Shown one piece after another: positions 17,151 to 26,005 of a stretch of 64,000 nt of DNA; the stretch's first letter is position 1, and each line of letters opens with the position of its first letter. This DNA is from JAYWGN01 sp043778255 (GTDB lineage: Bacteria; Bacteroidota; Bacteroidia; Chitinophagales; Chitinophagaceae). Made by a program: the position numbers and the translations under genes. The notes below the pieces were generated by a model. It had not been told where the DNA came from, did not search any database, and saw only the letters and a program-made list of their open reading frames with translations. The stretch spans positions 22,230 through 86,229 of the forward strand of contig JAYWGN010000047.1 of assembly GCA_043778255.1 (NCBI GenBank). Direction: 5' to 3'.

Positions 17151-17441
17151 ATGAGAAAAGCAGATTTAATCAACATTATAGCCGACAAAACTGGTATTCC
17201 TAAAGTGGATGTATTGGTAACTATTGAAACTATGTTTAAAGAAGTTAAAGATAGTTTAATTAAAAAAGAAAATATATACATTAGAGGGTTTGGCAGTTTT
17301 ATTATAAAAAAAAGAGCAGCAAAAATAGGGCGTAATATTAAAAAAAATACTGCCGTAGAAATACCCGAACATTACATACCTGCATTTAAACCCGCTAAGG
17401 AATTTGTACAAGAGGTTAAAGCTAATACGGTAACTGACTAA
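17151..17441 (+). CDS. HU/IHF-family nucleoid DNA-binding protein
   Basis: A 96-residue basic protein with the complete HU fold: N-terminal helices MRKADLINIIADKTG, KVDVLVTIETMFKEV, then the DNA-binding beta arms around IYIRGFGSFIIKKRAAKIGRN and the final helix PAFKPAKEFVQEV. The arm tip lacks the usual R-N-P-x-T-G; it reads RNIKKNTAVEIPEH, which resembles IHF-beta/HU variants of Bacteroidota. It bends and compacts DNA. It is the gene divergent from mutY in the conserved mutY-HU-rng neighbourhood. Confidence 0.93.
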   Translation: MRKADLINIIADKTGIPKVDVLVTIETMFKEVKDSLIKKENIYIRGFGSFIIKKRAAKIGRNIKKNTAVEIPEHYIPAFKPAKEFVQEVKANTVTD

Positions 17442-17518
17442 GCCTTGCTAGTACAATTTATAATGTAGTATTATGTAGCAATTATTATAACTTTGTAACC
17501 AAAAGTTATTTAATTAGT

Positions 17519-18583
17519 ATGCTAATTGCAAATCCTATATACGATGTGGTGTTCAAAAAGCTAATGGAAGATGAGCGAATAGCTAAATTTTTTATTGGAA
17601 CTTTACTTAATTTACAGGTGGTTGACCTTGTAATAAAACCAACAGAGTACTCCTATAAGGGCGAACTTAATTATGATGACCCAGAGGATATAGAAATACT
17701 AAACGATAGAATAAAAAAGCGTTATTCAATATGGGTATACAGGCTCGATTATGTAGCTACTATAAAAACTAATACTGGTGAACTTAAGAAGGTACTTATT
17801 GAAATTCAAAAAGCCAAGAATTTAATTGATATAATGCGATTTAGAAACTACCTAGCCGAACAATACAAAAAGGTAGATATAATAGATGGTGTAAAAGTAG
17901 TATTGCCCATAACAACTATATACATATTAGGCTTTAAACTACCTCAAATACTTACACCAAGTGTAATGATAGAACGAAAGTATAGGGATATGATAACAGG
18001 TGATTACTTAACCTCTACCGACGAATTTATAGAAAAAATTACACATGATAGCTTTATAATACAAGTAGAAAGAATAACCGATAAATACCAAACTAGGTTA
18101 GATAAACTATTGAGCATATTTGAGCAAGCCAACTTTGTAGATGATGATACGTTGGCAAAAATATATAAGCACGACACAGATATAGTTGAACTTAAATTAA
18201 TAACCGATATATTACATTACTCTTGTACTGACCCCGAAGAAAAAAAGAAAATACAAAACGAGCAAGAAGCCATTAGGGTAATGGAAGCGCTTTATGGAAA
18301 CAGCAACCAAAAATTGGCAGAGAAAGAAAAAGAAGTAATTGCAATGGAAATAGAAATTATTGCTAATAAAAAAATAATAGCTATTGATAAAATTACCATA
18401 ACTGAGAAGGAAAAAGAAATAACAGAAAAAGAAAAGGAAATAACAGAAAAAGAAAAGGAAATAACAGAAAAGGATAAGGAACTAACAGAAAAAGAAAGGG
18501 CTATTTTAGAAAAAGAAAAAATTATAGCCGAACAAGCAAAGCTTATTGAAAGCTTACAAAAAAATATAAATAATAGTAAATAA
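17519..18583 (+). CDS. Rpn-type PD-(D/E)XK nuclease / putative transposase with coiled-coil tail
   Basis: A 354-residue protein. The opening NPIYDVVFKKLMEDERIAKFF is typical of the Rpn/PDDEXK transposase-like family. The likely nuclease core is RLDYVATIKTNTGELKKVLIEIQKAKN (Asp near residue 80, E-x-Q in the following strand), then DIMRFRNYLAEQY. The family promotes recombination and may cut DNA, but this member's activity is inferred. Residues about 270-345 form a charged coiled coil with a 7-residue repeat E-K-E-K-E-I-T. It sits between HU and a TPR gene in a neighbourhood that is otherwise conserved in the phylum, suggesting later insertion. The next gene follows after 6 nt. Confidence 0.8.
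   Translation: MLIANPIYDVVFKKLMEDERIAKFFIGTLLNLQVVDLVIKPTEYSYKGELNYDDPEDIEILNDRIKKRYSIWVYRLDYVATIKTNTGELKKVLIEIQKAKNLIDIMRFRNYLAEQYKKVDIIDGVKVVLPITTIYILGFKLPQILTPSVMIERKYRDMITGDYLTSTDEFIEKITHDSFIIQVERITDKYQTRLDKLLSIFEQANFVDDDTLAKIYKHDTDIVELKLITDILHYSCTDPEEKKKIQNEQEAIRVMEALYGNSNQKLAEKEKEVIAMEIEIIANKKIIAIDKITITEKEKEITEKEKEITEKEKEITEKDKELTEKERAILEKEKIIAEQAKLIESLQKNINNSK
18399..18503 (+). repeat. 21-bp in-frame tandem repeats encoding the nuclease coiled-coil tail
   Basis: About five successive 21-bp units of the type AACAGAAAAAGAAAAGGAAA (units starting near 18420, 18441 and 18462 are nearly identical) encode heptads E-K-E-K-E-I-T. Because 21 is a multiple of three, slippage would change the length of the coiled coil without breaking the frame. 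Confidence 0.85.
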
Positions 18584-18589
18584 AATAAA

Positions 18590-19423
18590 TTGATTACAAA
18601 ACAAATAGCCGTACTCATAATTTCAATTACACTAGTAGGTGTAATGTTTTTTTTGGGTAATACCAAATACCCACAGCAAAAAATAAAAGCGATACAGCAA
18701 AGTCTTATTACAATGCAAACTTTAGAAACAGAAAGTTTGCAAACCCTTACTGCACCTCAGCAAAAGCACTGGAAACACCTTACCGAAACTTTACAAAAAG
18801 CGACCACCGATACAGCAAAAATTAGAGCAAATGATGAGCTATTTACATTTTGGGGTAAGGATGCCAAAAACGATGAAATAGCCGTATTATACTTTGCCGA
18901 AAAAGCTAAATTGGAAAACTCGGAAAAAAACATCACCTTTGCAGCCAATTACATTTTAGAAGATTGCATAACGAATAGTAGCGATTTTGTAAAAACTGGG
19001 TTTAAAGCCACTGTAGCAAAGAGTTTGTTTGAAAAAGCACTTGCCATAAACCCTAGTAATGACTCTTTGAATGTAGGACTTGGTGGTTGTTATATATTTG
19101 GTGCAGGTGGCAGTAACCCTATGGAAGGTATAAGCAAAGTACTAGCAGTAATTACAAAAGATAGTACAAATGCTTATGCTAACAAAATGTTAGGCTATGG
19201 TAACTTGCAAAATGGGCAAACTGATAAAGCTTTAAATAGATTTATAAATGCTTACAATTATAACAATAACGATGTAGGGTTGGTACCCTATATAGCAATG
19301 TTGAGTAAAAAGTTAGGAAAACTTGAACTTGCCAATGAATGGTTACAAAAAGCAAAAGTTATATTTGCCAATGACCCTAACCTTGTACAACAAATAGAAA
19401 ATGAGTTTCAGTCGTCGAAATAA
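18590..19423 (+). CDS. Membrane-anchored tetratricopeptide-repeat protein
   Basis: A 277-residue protein starting at TTG 6 nt after the nuclease gene; the TTG is chosen because it gives the complete N-terminal membrane anchor (ITKQIAVLIISITLVGVMFFLG), while the next in-frame ATG falls inside the anchor. The rest is helical with TPR-like units, clearest in KSLFEKALAINPSNDSLNVGLG, AYANKMLGYGNLQNGQTDKAL and LELANEWLQKAKVIFAND. TPRs bind protein partners; no enzyme motif is seen. It precedes the small basic protein and RNase G, a grouping I recognise from related genomes. Confidence 0.8.
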   Translation: MITKQIAVLIISITLVGVMFFLGNTKYPQQKIKAIQQSLITMQTLETESLQTLTAPQQKHWKHLTETLQKATTDTAKIRANDELFTFWGKDAKNDEIAVLYFAEKAKLENSEKNITFAANYILEDCITNSSDFVKTGFKATVAKSLFEKALAINPSNDSLNVGLGGCYIFGAGGSNPMEGISKVLAVITKDSTNAYANKMLGYGNLQNGQTDKALNRFINAYNYNNNDVGLVPYIAMLSKKLGKLELANEWLQKAKVIFANDPNLVQQIENEFQSSK

Positions 19424-19455
19424 ATATTTATTAACTGAATTAAAAAAAATTAAGT

Positions 19456-19545
19456 ATGCCTTGCGGAAAAAAAAGAAAACGTCATAAGATAGCAACACAC
19501 AAACGTAAAAAAAGATTGCGTAAAAATCGTCATAAGAAGAAATAA
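19456..19545 (+). CDS. 29-residue Lys/Arg-rich conserved protein, probable ribosome-associated
   Basis: An ATG-to-TAA frame encodes MPCGKKRKRHKIATHKRKK followed by RLRKNRHKKK. More than half of the residues are Lys, Arg or His, so it should bind RNA. I recognise this type of tiny protein ahead of the RNase E/G gene in many Bacteroidota. A phylum-specific ribosomal protein named bL38 has been reported from a Flavobacterium ribosome structure, and this may be the same family, but I cannot confirm that here. It is too short for many gene callers. A strong hairpin follows its stop. Confidence 0.75.
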   Translation: MPCGKKRKRHKIATHKRKKRLRKNRHKKK

Positions 19546-19573
19546 GTAATATTTCATCTTGAGTATGTTATAT

Positions 19574-19602
19574 ATGCCGAATTGTTGTAAACAGTTCGGC
19601 AT
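19574..19602 (+). terminator. Stem-loop downstream of the 29-aa gene
   Basis: A 12-bp stem (ATGCCGAATTGT with ACAGTTCGGCAT, one G-T wobble) with a short loop follows the small gene by about 30 nt. The downstream T run is weak (attatttgct), so it may be a terminator or a 3'-end stabiliser. Confidence 0.5.
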
Positions 19603-19668
19603 TATTTGCTGTACCAACACTTTGTACGTTTTGTAACTATTTATTAATTTAACTAATTTGTTAGTATA

Positions 19669-19857
19669 ATGGTTATGCTAATAGCTGTATGCCTCACTTT
19701 AGCAATTATGCTATTAGTAAATGCAGTTATTTGTACAATACATTTTTTGGTAAACCCAACTCAATTAATTTTTACCTCTATTTTATTTAATGTAATTAAA
19801 TGCCATCAAAAGCATTTTACCCAAAAAAATAAAAAGCTACTAACGATGATTGGCTAA
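19669..19857 (+). CDS. Doubtful small membrane protein in the 19546-19892 gap
   Basis: A 62-codon frame starts MVMLIAVCLTLAIMLLVNAV, giving one or two plausible membrane helices and a basic tail (HQKHFTQKNKKLL). It has no recognisable family, its codon choice is not distinctive, and AT-rich intergenic DNA often yields such hydrophobic frames. Apart from this and the hairpin at 19574-19602, I see nothing in the 347-nt gap before rng, which probably carries the rng promoter. Confidence 0.2.
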   Translation: MVMLIAVCLTLAIMLLVNAVICTIHFLVNPTQLIFTSILFNVIKCHQKHFTQKNKKLLTMIG

Positions 19858-19892
19858 CAACAACGTAAAGTATAACTTAAAAGTATGAAAAT

Positions 19893-21446
19893 GTGAATAA
19901 GGAATTAATAATAAATACTAATGCAAACGGAATAGAAATTGCATTATTAGAAGAAAAAAAACTGGTAGAAATACATATAGAAAAGCCCGACTCGCAATAT
20001 ATAGTTGGCGACTTGTACTTAGGTAAAGTAAGAAAACTTGTGCCTGGCAACAATGCAGCTTTTGTAGATGTAGGCTTTGAAAAAGATGGGTTTTTGCATT
20101 ATACGGATTTGAGTCCATTTGCAAAATCGTTACTTAAATTTACTCACTTAGCCATTAATGATAATAGCCCCAACGGCTTTAACTTCAACAACTTTACTAT
20201 AGAACCCGAAATAATAAAAACGGGAAAAATAAATGAAGTGCTTGCTGGTAAGCCTAATGTATTGGTACAAATATTAAAAGAGCCCATAAGCGCCAAAGGC
20301 CCAAGGTTAAGTTGCGAAATATCGTTGCCTGGTAGGTTTATAGTACTTACACCATTTAACGATATAGTAGCTGTAAGCAAAAAAATACACAGTGCCGATG
20401 AACGTAAACGACTGCAAAAAATAATGGAGGCCATAAAGCCAAAAAATTGTGGCGTTATAGTACGTACTGCTGCCGAAGGTAAGCTAACAGCAGAGCTACA
20501 CGAAGATTTGAATAACCTAAGCACCACTTGGACCAAAATACAAACTACACTGAAAGGTGCTGTAGCACCAGCAAAAATACTAAGCGAAACCACCAAAACA
20601 AATAGCATATTACGTGATTTGCTCAACGAATCATTTAACAGAATAGTGGTAAATGATAAAAATTTATACAACGACACTAAAGCCTATATACTTAAAGTAG
20701 CACCCGAAAAAGCTGATATTGTAACGTACCATAACTCGGACTATCCAATATTTGACCAGTATGGAATTACAAAGCAAGTTAAAAGTGCCTTTGGCAAAAA
20801 TGTAAACCTCAACAGCGGTGCTTACCTAATAGTAGAACACACCGAAGCCCTACATGTAATAGATGTAAATAGCGGCTATAAAAGTGCCAATAATAACCAA
20901 GAGCAAAATGCCTACGAAACCAATATAGAAGCCGCTGCCGAAATAGCACGACAACTAAGGTTGAGAGATATGGGAGGCATAGTAGTAGTGGACTTTATAG
21001 ATATGAAAAACCCCGACAATAGAAAAAAACTGGGTGATGCTATGGAAAATTTTATGTCGTTGGATAGAGCCAAACATTCAATACTGCCAATATCCAAATT
21101 TGGGTTAATGCAAATTACAAGGCAACGTATGAAGCCTGAAGTAAACATTAATACAATGGAAATATGCCCAAGCTGTAATGGTACAGGCAACATATCGTCG
21201 GCCTTGGTGTTAGAAGATGAAATAGAACAAAACTTAGCTTACTTATACACACATAACCATGCAAAACTAACCTTGCAGGTACACCCAATTATATATGCTT
21301 ACCTTACCAAGGGGCTATGGTTTAGTAGCAAGCAGTGGAAATGGCGAAAAGCCTATAAACAAAAATTACAAATAGTGCCTAATAATGTGCTGCACCTTAC
21401 GGAGTACCATTTTTACGATAGTAATGAGGAAGAAATAAAAATTTAA
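19893..21446 (+). CDS. rng: Rne/Rng-family ribonuclease (RNase G-like)
   Basis: A 517-residue endoribonuclease for mRNA and rRNA processing. It starts at GTG because the only nearby ATG codons are out of frame or run into a stop, and the resulting MNKELIINTNANGIEIALLE is the conserved family opening. An embedded S1 RNA-binding domain follows (GDLYLGKVRKLVPGNNAAFV ... GFLHYTDLS). The magnesium-binding Asp residues lie in HVIDVNSGY and VVVDFIDMK, and the Zn-link is CPSCNGTG near residue 427. The length equals RNase G, without an RNase E degradosome scaffold. A terminator follows at 21470. Confidence 0.95.
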   Translation: MNKELIINTNANGIEIALLEEKKLVEIHIEKPDSQYIVGDLYLGKVRKLVPGNNAAFVDVGFEKDGFLHYTDLSPFAKSLLKFTHLAINDNSPNGFNFNNFTIEPEIIKTGKINEVLAGKPNVLVQILKEPISAKGPRLSCEISLPGRFIVLTPFNDIVAVSKKIHSADERKRLQKIMEAIKPKNCGVIVRTAAEGKLTAELHEDLNNLSTTWTKIQTTLKGAVAPAKILSETTKTNSILRDLLNESFNRIVVNDKNLYNDTKAYILKVAPEKADIVTYHNSDYPIFDQYGITKQVKSAFGKNVNLNSGAYLIVEHTEALHVIDVNSGYKSANNNQEQNAYETNIEAAAEIARQLRLRDMGGIVVVDFIDMKNPDNRKKLGDAMENFMSLDRAKHSILPISKFGLMQITRQRMKPEVNINTMEICPSCNGTGNISSALVLEDEIEQNLAYLYTHNHAKLTLQVHPIIYAYLTKGLWFSSKQWKWRKAYKQKLQIVPNNVLHLTEYHFYDSNEEEIKI

Positions 21447-21469
21447 CTGATAATAATAGTACAAAATTA

Positions 21470-21510
21470 AAAAGCTGCTACACATAATAGGTAACAGCTT
21501 TTTTTTTTAC
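21470..21510 (+). terminator. Rho-independent terminator after rng
   Basis: The stem AAAAGCTGCTAC / GTAACAGCTTTT has one mismatch and is followed by a run of ten T, 24 nt past the rng stop. Confidence 0.85.
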
Positions 21511-21637
21511 AAAGCAGTACAATTTTTAAACAAATGTTAAAAAAGGGAATAATCACAATTTTCTATTAATTTTTTGTAACTTTAATTATCAAAAACCTGC
21601 ATAGCTATGTTTGCTATGTATAAACCTATATAACTAT

Positions 21638-21910
21638 ATGATCGCATTAATTATTATTACACTAGCATTATGTACCCTACTATTAGTGTACTTGTACAAA
21701 TGTTATAAAAAAAGTAACCTCAAGTACAATCAGTTACAAAATGAGTACAATCAATTGCATAATAAAAATGAGATGCTCAACATTAGCCTAACCGAAAAAG
21801 TAGACGAAAACGAAGTATTGTTAATGGAAATTGATCTGTTAAAATCAATATATAAATCCAAATTATTATCAATGCATTATAGTACCAACCAACATACAAA
21901 AGTTGGGTAG
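21638..21910 (+). CDS. Small single-pass membrane protein with coiled coil, unknown function
   Basis: I use the ATG at 21638 instead of an in-frame TTG 27 nt upstream. The 90-residue product has one N-terminal membrane helix (MIALIIITLALCTLLLVYLY) followed by a charged coiled coil (NQLQNEYNQLHNKNEML ... EVLLMEIDLLKSIYKSK). It resembles no family I know; the shape is like short FtsL/FtsB-type or phage-spanin-like membrane coils, but that is only a shape resemblance. It converges with the IPExxxVDY gene, 33 nt away. Confidence 0.55.
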   Translation: MIALIIITLALCTLLLVYLYKCYKKSNLKYNQLQNEYNQLHNKNEMLNISLTEKVDENEVLLMEIDLLKSIYKSKLLSMHYSTNQHTKVG

Positions 21911-21943
21911 TAATAAGTTGTTGTTTATTTTTTTATATTTTTT

Positions 21944-22378
21944 TTACAATACCAAATGCTCTCTATGCTTTATAGTATCATTGGTAAGTACGGTTACTAA
22001 TTGTACTTGGTGTATGCTTTTTATTTGGGCTATTATTATTTGCAACTCCAGTTGCGATACAAAGTCGCCTTTAATGAGCCACAAAAAATCGAGGTGTTTA
22101 TACTGAGGTAACAAATACTCCCCATCAAACTGATTGGCGTATATGTAATGGGTAAGACAAGTATTTACAATTTGGTATTCATACACTGCAAAGTAGTAAT
22201 GTCGTTCTTTTTTTAGTAGCTCTATTTCGTAAGTGGTATTGTTTCTAAAGTCAAAATGTAAACTTTTATTCACTTGCCAACAAAAGTGATAATCCTTTAT
22301 GGGAGCTACTATGCCCAGTAATTGCACATCTTCAAAAAAGCTGTTGGTAGTATAAGTATTGTCAAATTTTATTTTCAT
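21944..22378 (-). CDS. IPExxxVDY-family protein
   Basis: A 144-residue cytosolic protein of a family largely restricted to Bacteroidota and of unknown function. It begins with LLGIVAPIKDYHFCWQVNK, typical of the family (PIKDYHxxWxxN). The signature I-P-E-x-x-x-V-D-Y appears here as LPQYKHLDFLWLIKG near residues 96-110, so P, the spacing and D-(aromatic) are kept while E is replaced by Q and V by L. It is downstream of the M28 peptidase gene, with 6 nt between them, and is likely its operon partner. Confidence 0.75.
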   Translation of the reverse strand: MKIKFDNTYTTNSFFEDVQLLGIVAPIKDYHFCWQVNKSLHFDFRNNTTYEIELLKKERHYYFAVYEYQIVNTCLTHYIYANQFDGEYLLPQYKHLDFLWLIKGDFVSQLELQIIIAQIKSIHQVQLVTVLTNDTIKHREHLVL

Positions 22379-22384
22379 ACGGTA

Positions 22385-24064
22385 CTAAAACACAATATCG
22401 TATTGTATTATTTTATCCTTACGTTGGGTTACTAATTTGGTGGCATCGCCTTTTTTAAAAGTACCTAATGCTTTCATATAATTTTCTACACTTGTTACTG
22501 TATTATCGCCTAGTTTTATTACTATATCACCGGGTTGTAAGCCAAGTTTTTGTGCTAATTTTCCATCACTAACGCCATCAACTTTTACACCACTACCACT
22601 ATAAGTATAATCGGGCATTATGCCAAGACTTACTGTAAATCGGGTGTTGCTACCACCCATAGCAGTTTCTTTTGTTTTGGTAAATGTTAGTTTGGGTTTA
22701 CTATCTGTTTTGCCAATTATACTCAATATGTATTTTATTAAAATGTCCTCGCCAGAGTAGTTTATTTTATCATAATCATCGGTAGGTTTGTGGTAGTCGC
22801 TATGTGTGCCCGTAAAGAAAAATAGTACCGGAATCCCTTTGCGGTAAAAGCTACTATGATCACTGGGGCCGGTACCACTACTATCGAGTTTGGGTTGTAG
22901 TATACTCCACTTGTCGGTAGTGGTAATAACCTCACCCCAAGTAGGCGATGTGCCAAAGCCGCCTATGGTAAAGGCTTTGGTGCTATCGTTAAGGCGGCCT
23001 ACCATATCCATATTTATCATATAATTAATAGTACTTGTATCTATTGTGCTGTGTTCTATAAAGTATTTACTACCGTACAAGCCTAACTCCTCACCACTAA
23101 AGTTGATAAACAAATAATTGTTGTTCGTAAATTTTGAAGTTTTTAAAAGCCTTGCCATTTCAATAGTAGCAGCTACACCACTTGCATTATCATCGGCTCC
23201 ATTATGTATCAGCTTTGGTTCGCCGTTATAAAGGCTATTATGATCTTCGCCATAGCCTAGGTGGTCATAATGTGCACCTATTATTATAGTGGTACTAGCT
23301 TTATTATCTATATATCCTATTATATTAGTACCAGTTCTTTTTTTATTATTTATAGCAATTTTTAATTTTATTTCTACGGCCTCATTTATACTTTTTATAT
23401 ACTTTTTAAATGCCTCTTTTGTTAGGTACACAAGGGCAATTTTTTCGGGTATTTCATTTGCTTTTTTGTCAAATAATAAATTGTCGTTAAGCTTAGCTGA
23501 GCTGTTATAAAGTAGTATTGCAGTAGCACCTTTGGCAATATATTCTTTAATTTTTTGGTTAAGTATAGGTGTTATATCAAAGTGTGGATTGCTCTCGTTT
23601 TTTACTAGTTCATCTTTAAGGTCGTAGAACCAAGTGGTATGTGCATCTTTCAGTATTGGTGATACTATTTCGTTAACCTCAGCATTGCCACTATTGTTGA
23701 GCGGAAAGTAATCTTTGTAGGGTTGTAAGCTTACATCGTTAATATAAAAGGTAGAAAAATTTTCAAACTGTTTGCCTTCATTTACATCAAAGGTTTGAAA
23801 GTAGCTGCCATTATCCCCTTTCGGCAAAATGCCGATGCTACTGTACTGATTTTTTATATAACTAGCCGCCAACTGTTCGCCAATAGTGCCTGTTCGTCTG
23901 CCTTGTAGGCTATCACTAGCTAATATTTGCAAGTGCTGTTGCAGGTTTGTTACTAAGTTTGGTAATTCAGTTTCAGTAAGTTTTTTATTCTTTTTTCTTT
24001 TTTGGGCAAATGCATTTGCCTGAAATATAAATAAAATACTCACCAATAATAAGGAAACTTTCAT
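22385..24064 (-). CDS. Secreted M28 metallopeptidase with C-terminal PDZ domain
   Basis: A 559-residue aminopeptidase-type zinc enzyme with signal peptide MKVSLLLVSILFIFQANAFA. The zinc ligands and catalytic residues are in order: GAHYDHLG (His, Asp) near residue 265, NGADDNASGVA (bridging Asp), FSGEELGLYGS (catalytic Glu-Glu), NMDMVGR (Asp) and GTHSDYHKPTDDYD (His) near 440. A PA-like insert lies before the catalytic core. The last ~95 residues form a PDZ domain (GVSDGKLAQKLGLQPGDIVI). It probably digests peptides in the periplasm or outside. A TAATTTTG box lies 26-33 nt before the ATG. Confidence 0.93.
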   Translation of the reverse strand: MKVSLLLVSILFIFQANAFAQKRKKNKKLTETELPNLVTNLQQHLQILASDSLQGRRTGTIGEQLAASYIKNQYSSIGILPKGDNGSYFQTFDVNEGKQFENFSTFYINDVSLQPYKDYFPLNNSGNAEVNEIVSPILKDAHTTWFYDLKDELVKNESNPHFDITPILNQKIKEYIAKGATAILLYNSSAKLNDNLLFDKKANEIPEKIALVYLTKEAFKKYIKSINEAVEIKLKIAINNKKRTGTNIIGYIDNKASTTIIIGAHYDHLGYGEDHNSLYNGEPKLIHNGADDNASGVAATIEMARLLKTSKFTNNNYLFINFSGEELGLYGSKYFIEHSTIDTSTINYMINMDMVGRLNDSTKAFTIGGFGTSPTWGEVITTTDKWSILQPKLDSSGTGPSDHSSFYRKGIPVLFFFTGTHSDYHKPTDDYDKINYSGEDILIKYILSIIGKTDSKPKLTFTKTKETAMGGSNTRFTVSLGIMPDYTYSGSGVKVDGVSDGKLAQKLGLQPGDIVIKLGDNTVTSVENYMKALGTFKKGDATKLVTQRKDKIIQYDIVF

Positions 24065-24089
24065 GCTGTTTATTTTTCTTTGCTTAACA

Positions 24090-24097
24090 CAAAATTA
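24090..24097 (-). promoter_or_regulatory. Candidate -7 box for the M28 peptidase gene
   Basis: The minus strand reads TAATTTTG, an exact TAnnTTTG match, 25 nt from the ATG. No convincing -33 TTG is present at the expected distance. Confidence 0.4.
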
Positions 24098-24188
24098 AGT
24101 TTGGTTTACGGCATTTAGTCATTTACTTAAGTAATTATTTTTTTAGCGTAGCTAAATACATTACACAATAACTATATTTACATTTACT

Positions 24189-25205
24189 ATGAAAATTTTA
24201 TTATCATGTGCTTTTATACTTTCCATTTTTTTTGCTTGCAAAAAACCAAAACTTATAGATGAACCGCCCATTACCTATACCGATATGTACACTATAGTTG
24301 GGCGCAAAATTTATAACTACAACACCCCAAAGCAATATATTGGTGCCAATGCCTTACATACATTTGGTGGTGGCAGTTATGATATGAATAGCTGGAAACT
24401 TGATATTGTAAGGGAGTTTGTAGGCAATATGCGAGATAACCCACTTACAGGTGCAGTACTGCAAGATGCTACGGGCAGCTACCTCCACCCTCTGCAAAAG
24501 GTGGTTGATAGTAATAGATTGCAAGGTAAAATTACGCTACTTTGCCCCTTTAGGTGGGATGGTACAGTTGCTACCGAATATACAGGCAAACGACCAACTA
24601 CTGTAAGTTGGTATGCAGCTCATAAAGCCAAGCTTATGGAGTGGGCAACACACTTTAAAAACCAGCCCGATGTATGGCTCGAATTGTGGAATGAACCTTA
24701 CCGATATGACCGTACAGATGGTTATACTGATGCTATATGGGTAGCCGAAATGAACGAAATGGTAGCCACAATAAGAACCACAGGTAACACCAACATTGTA
24801 CTTGTACCAGTAGCCGAACAGGGGCAAGATGAGTCCGTATTGATAAATAAAGCATGCAGTTTTTTACAAAATAAAAAAAATATATTGTTTGATATACATG
24901 CTTACGAAAAATGGTTGCTAGTGGCTAATAGTGCTATGGGTAATAGGTTACAGCAATTGCAGCAATATAATATACCAGTACTATTTGGCGAAACTGCACC
25001 TGTAAATGCTGGAGTATTAATGAACCCTACACCACTACTGGATAGCCTATATAAGTATGGCATTAGCACTTGTGCTTGGCTTTGGAAATACGATACCAAC
25101 GACCAAGATGCACTGCTTACAACTAACGGAATGCCCAACAATACTAATAATAACAATTGGGGTAGTAGCTATAAGTTATTTAGCAGTAAGCCACGTAACC
25201 CTTAA
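24189..25205 (+). CDS. GH5-like (cellulase family) glycoside hydrolase lipoprotein
   Basis: A 338-residue protein with lipoprotein leader MKILLSCAFILSIFFAC (Cys17). The (beta/alpha)8-barrel clan A signature is complete: acid/base Glu in WLELWNEPY (E169), the Asp-x-His strand FDIHAYE (H237) and nucleophile Glu in VLFGETAP (E268). W294/W296 of CAWLWKYD fit the conserved aromatic platform. Such enzymes cut beta-1,4-linked glucans or mannans. It stands alone without SusC/D partners, so it may be a housekeeping or scavenging hydrolase rather than part of a polysaccharide locus. It converges with the esterase gene after 11 nt. Confidence 0.85.
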   Translation: MKILLSCAFILSIFFACKKPKLIDEPPITYTDMYTIVGRKIYNYNTPKQYIGANALHTFGGGSYDMNSWKLDIVREFVGNMRDNPLTGAVLQDATGSYLHPLQKVVDSNRLQGKITLLCPFRWDGTVATEYTGKRPTTVSWYAAHKAKLMEWATHFKNQPDVWLELWNEPYRYDRTDGYTDAIWVAEMNEMVATIRTTGNTNIVLVPVAEQGQDESVLINKACSFLQNKKNILFDIHAYEKWLLVANSAMGNRLQQLQQYNIPVLFGETAPVNAGVLMNPTPLLDSLYKYGISTCAWLWKYDTNDQDALLTTNGMPNNTNNNNWGSSYKLFSSKPRNP

Positions 25206-25216
25206 TTTTTTTTATA

Positions 25217-25945
25217 TTAAAATTTTGTATCAATAAAGTAAGGTAACATTTTACGCCATGTAGGCCAATCATGTGTAATATCGGTACCCCAAATATCAAT
25301 TATATGCCCAATTCCTTTGCTTTGCAATACACCCGAAAATCTTCTGTTGGCCTCTGGATCTTCATAAGCACCACTGCCGGTGGCTAATACAATTTTGCCA
25401 TTTCTTATTTGGGTTAATGTATCGTGGTTGGTAAGGTTTGGTATATAATGTATGGGTGAGTTAAAATATACTTCGTCGTTATAAAAGCCTTTGCTGTACT
25501 CGGTTAGGTCGTATACACCACTCATAGCTATTACCCCATTTATGAGGTCGGGTCGTTTGAGGTACAGGTTCATACTATGCAAAGCACCAAACGAGGCCCC
25601 ACTTATTACTACTGGTGTTTCGGGGCTTGTATTGGTTTTTATAAAGGGTATTACCTCATCGTATATATAGTTGTTGAACTGTTGGTGTCGTTCTATTTTT
25701 TGGTGGCCACTTATATTATTATTTAGCCAACTTTCGTTGTTAATACTATTAACCGAAAAAACTTTTATTTTACCCGTATTTATAAAATGAGCCAAGGCAT
25801 CAATTAATTGAAAACGTTCATACTCCAAGTAATCGGCAGCAGCTGTAGGTACTAATAGTAAGGCAAAGCCACTGTAGCCATAACTTACTATGGGCATATC
25901 TTTATGTAGGTTATGGCTGTACCAACTCATTGTATGTTTTTCCAT
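25217..25945 (-). CDS. Alpha/beta-hydrolase esterase (esterase D-like)
   Basis: A 242-residue cytosolic hydrolase. The nucleophile elbow is GASFGALHSM with Ser near residue 117. The oxyanion/early strand is SYGYSGFALLLVPTAAADY, and the catalytic His lies in ITHDWPTWRKMLPYF at the C-terminus; the acid is probably an Asp in the GSGAYEDPEANRR segment. The last motif is characteristic of the esterase D-like family, which includes enterochelin esterase-type and mycolyltransferase-like proteins. There is no signal peptide. The substrate is unknown. It converges with the GH5-like gene, although a sugar-ester role is only suggested by that proximity. Confidence 0.82.
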   Translation of the reverse strand: MEKHTMSWYSHNLHKDMPIVSYGYSGFALLLVPTAAADYLEYERFQLIDALAHFINTGKIKVFSVNSINNESWLNNNISGHQKIERHQQFNNYIYDEVIPFIKTNTSPETPVVISGASFGALHSMNLYLKRPDLINGVIAMSGVYDLTEYSKGFYNDEVYFNSPIHYIPNLTNHDTLTQIRNGKIVLATGSGAYEDPEANRRFSGVLQSKGIGHIIDIWGTDITHDWPTWRKMLPYFIDTKF

Positions 25946-26005
25946 AGTTTTTATAATTTTAATAAAAGTATATAATTGGCAGCAAAGTACACAATTTATA
26001 TCCGG

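Noticed and set aside
24189..25945. Polysaccharide utilisation locus around the GH5-like and esterase genes
   Set aside because: There is no SusC/SusD pair or regulator, and the two genes are convergent rather than co-transcribed.
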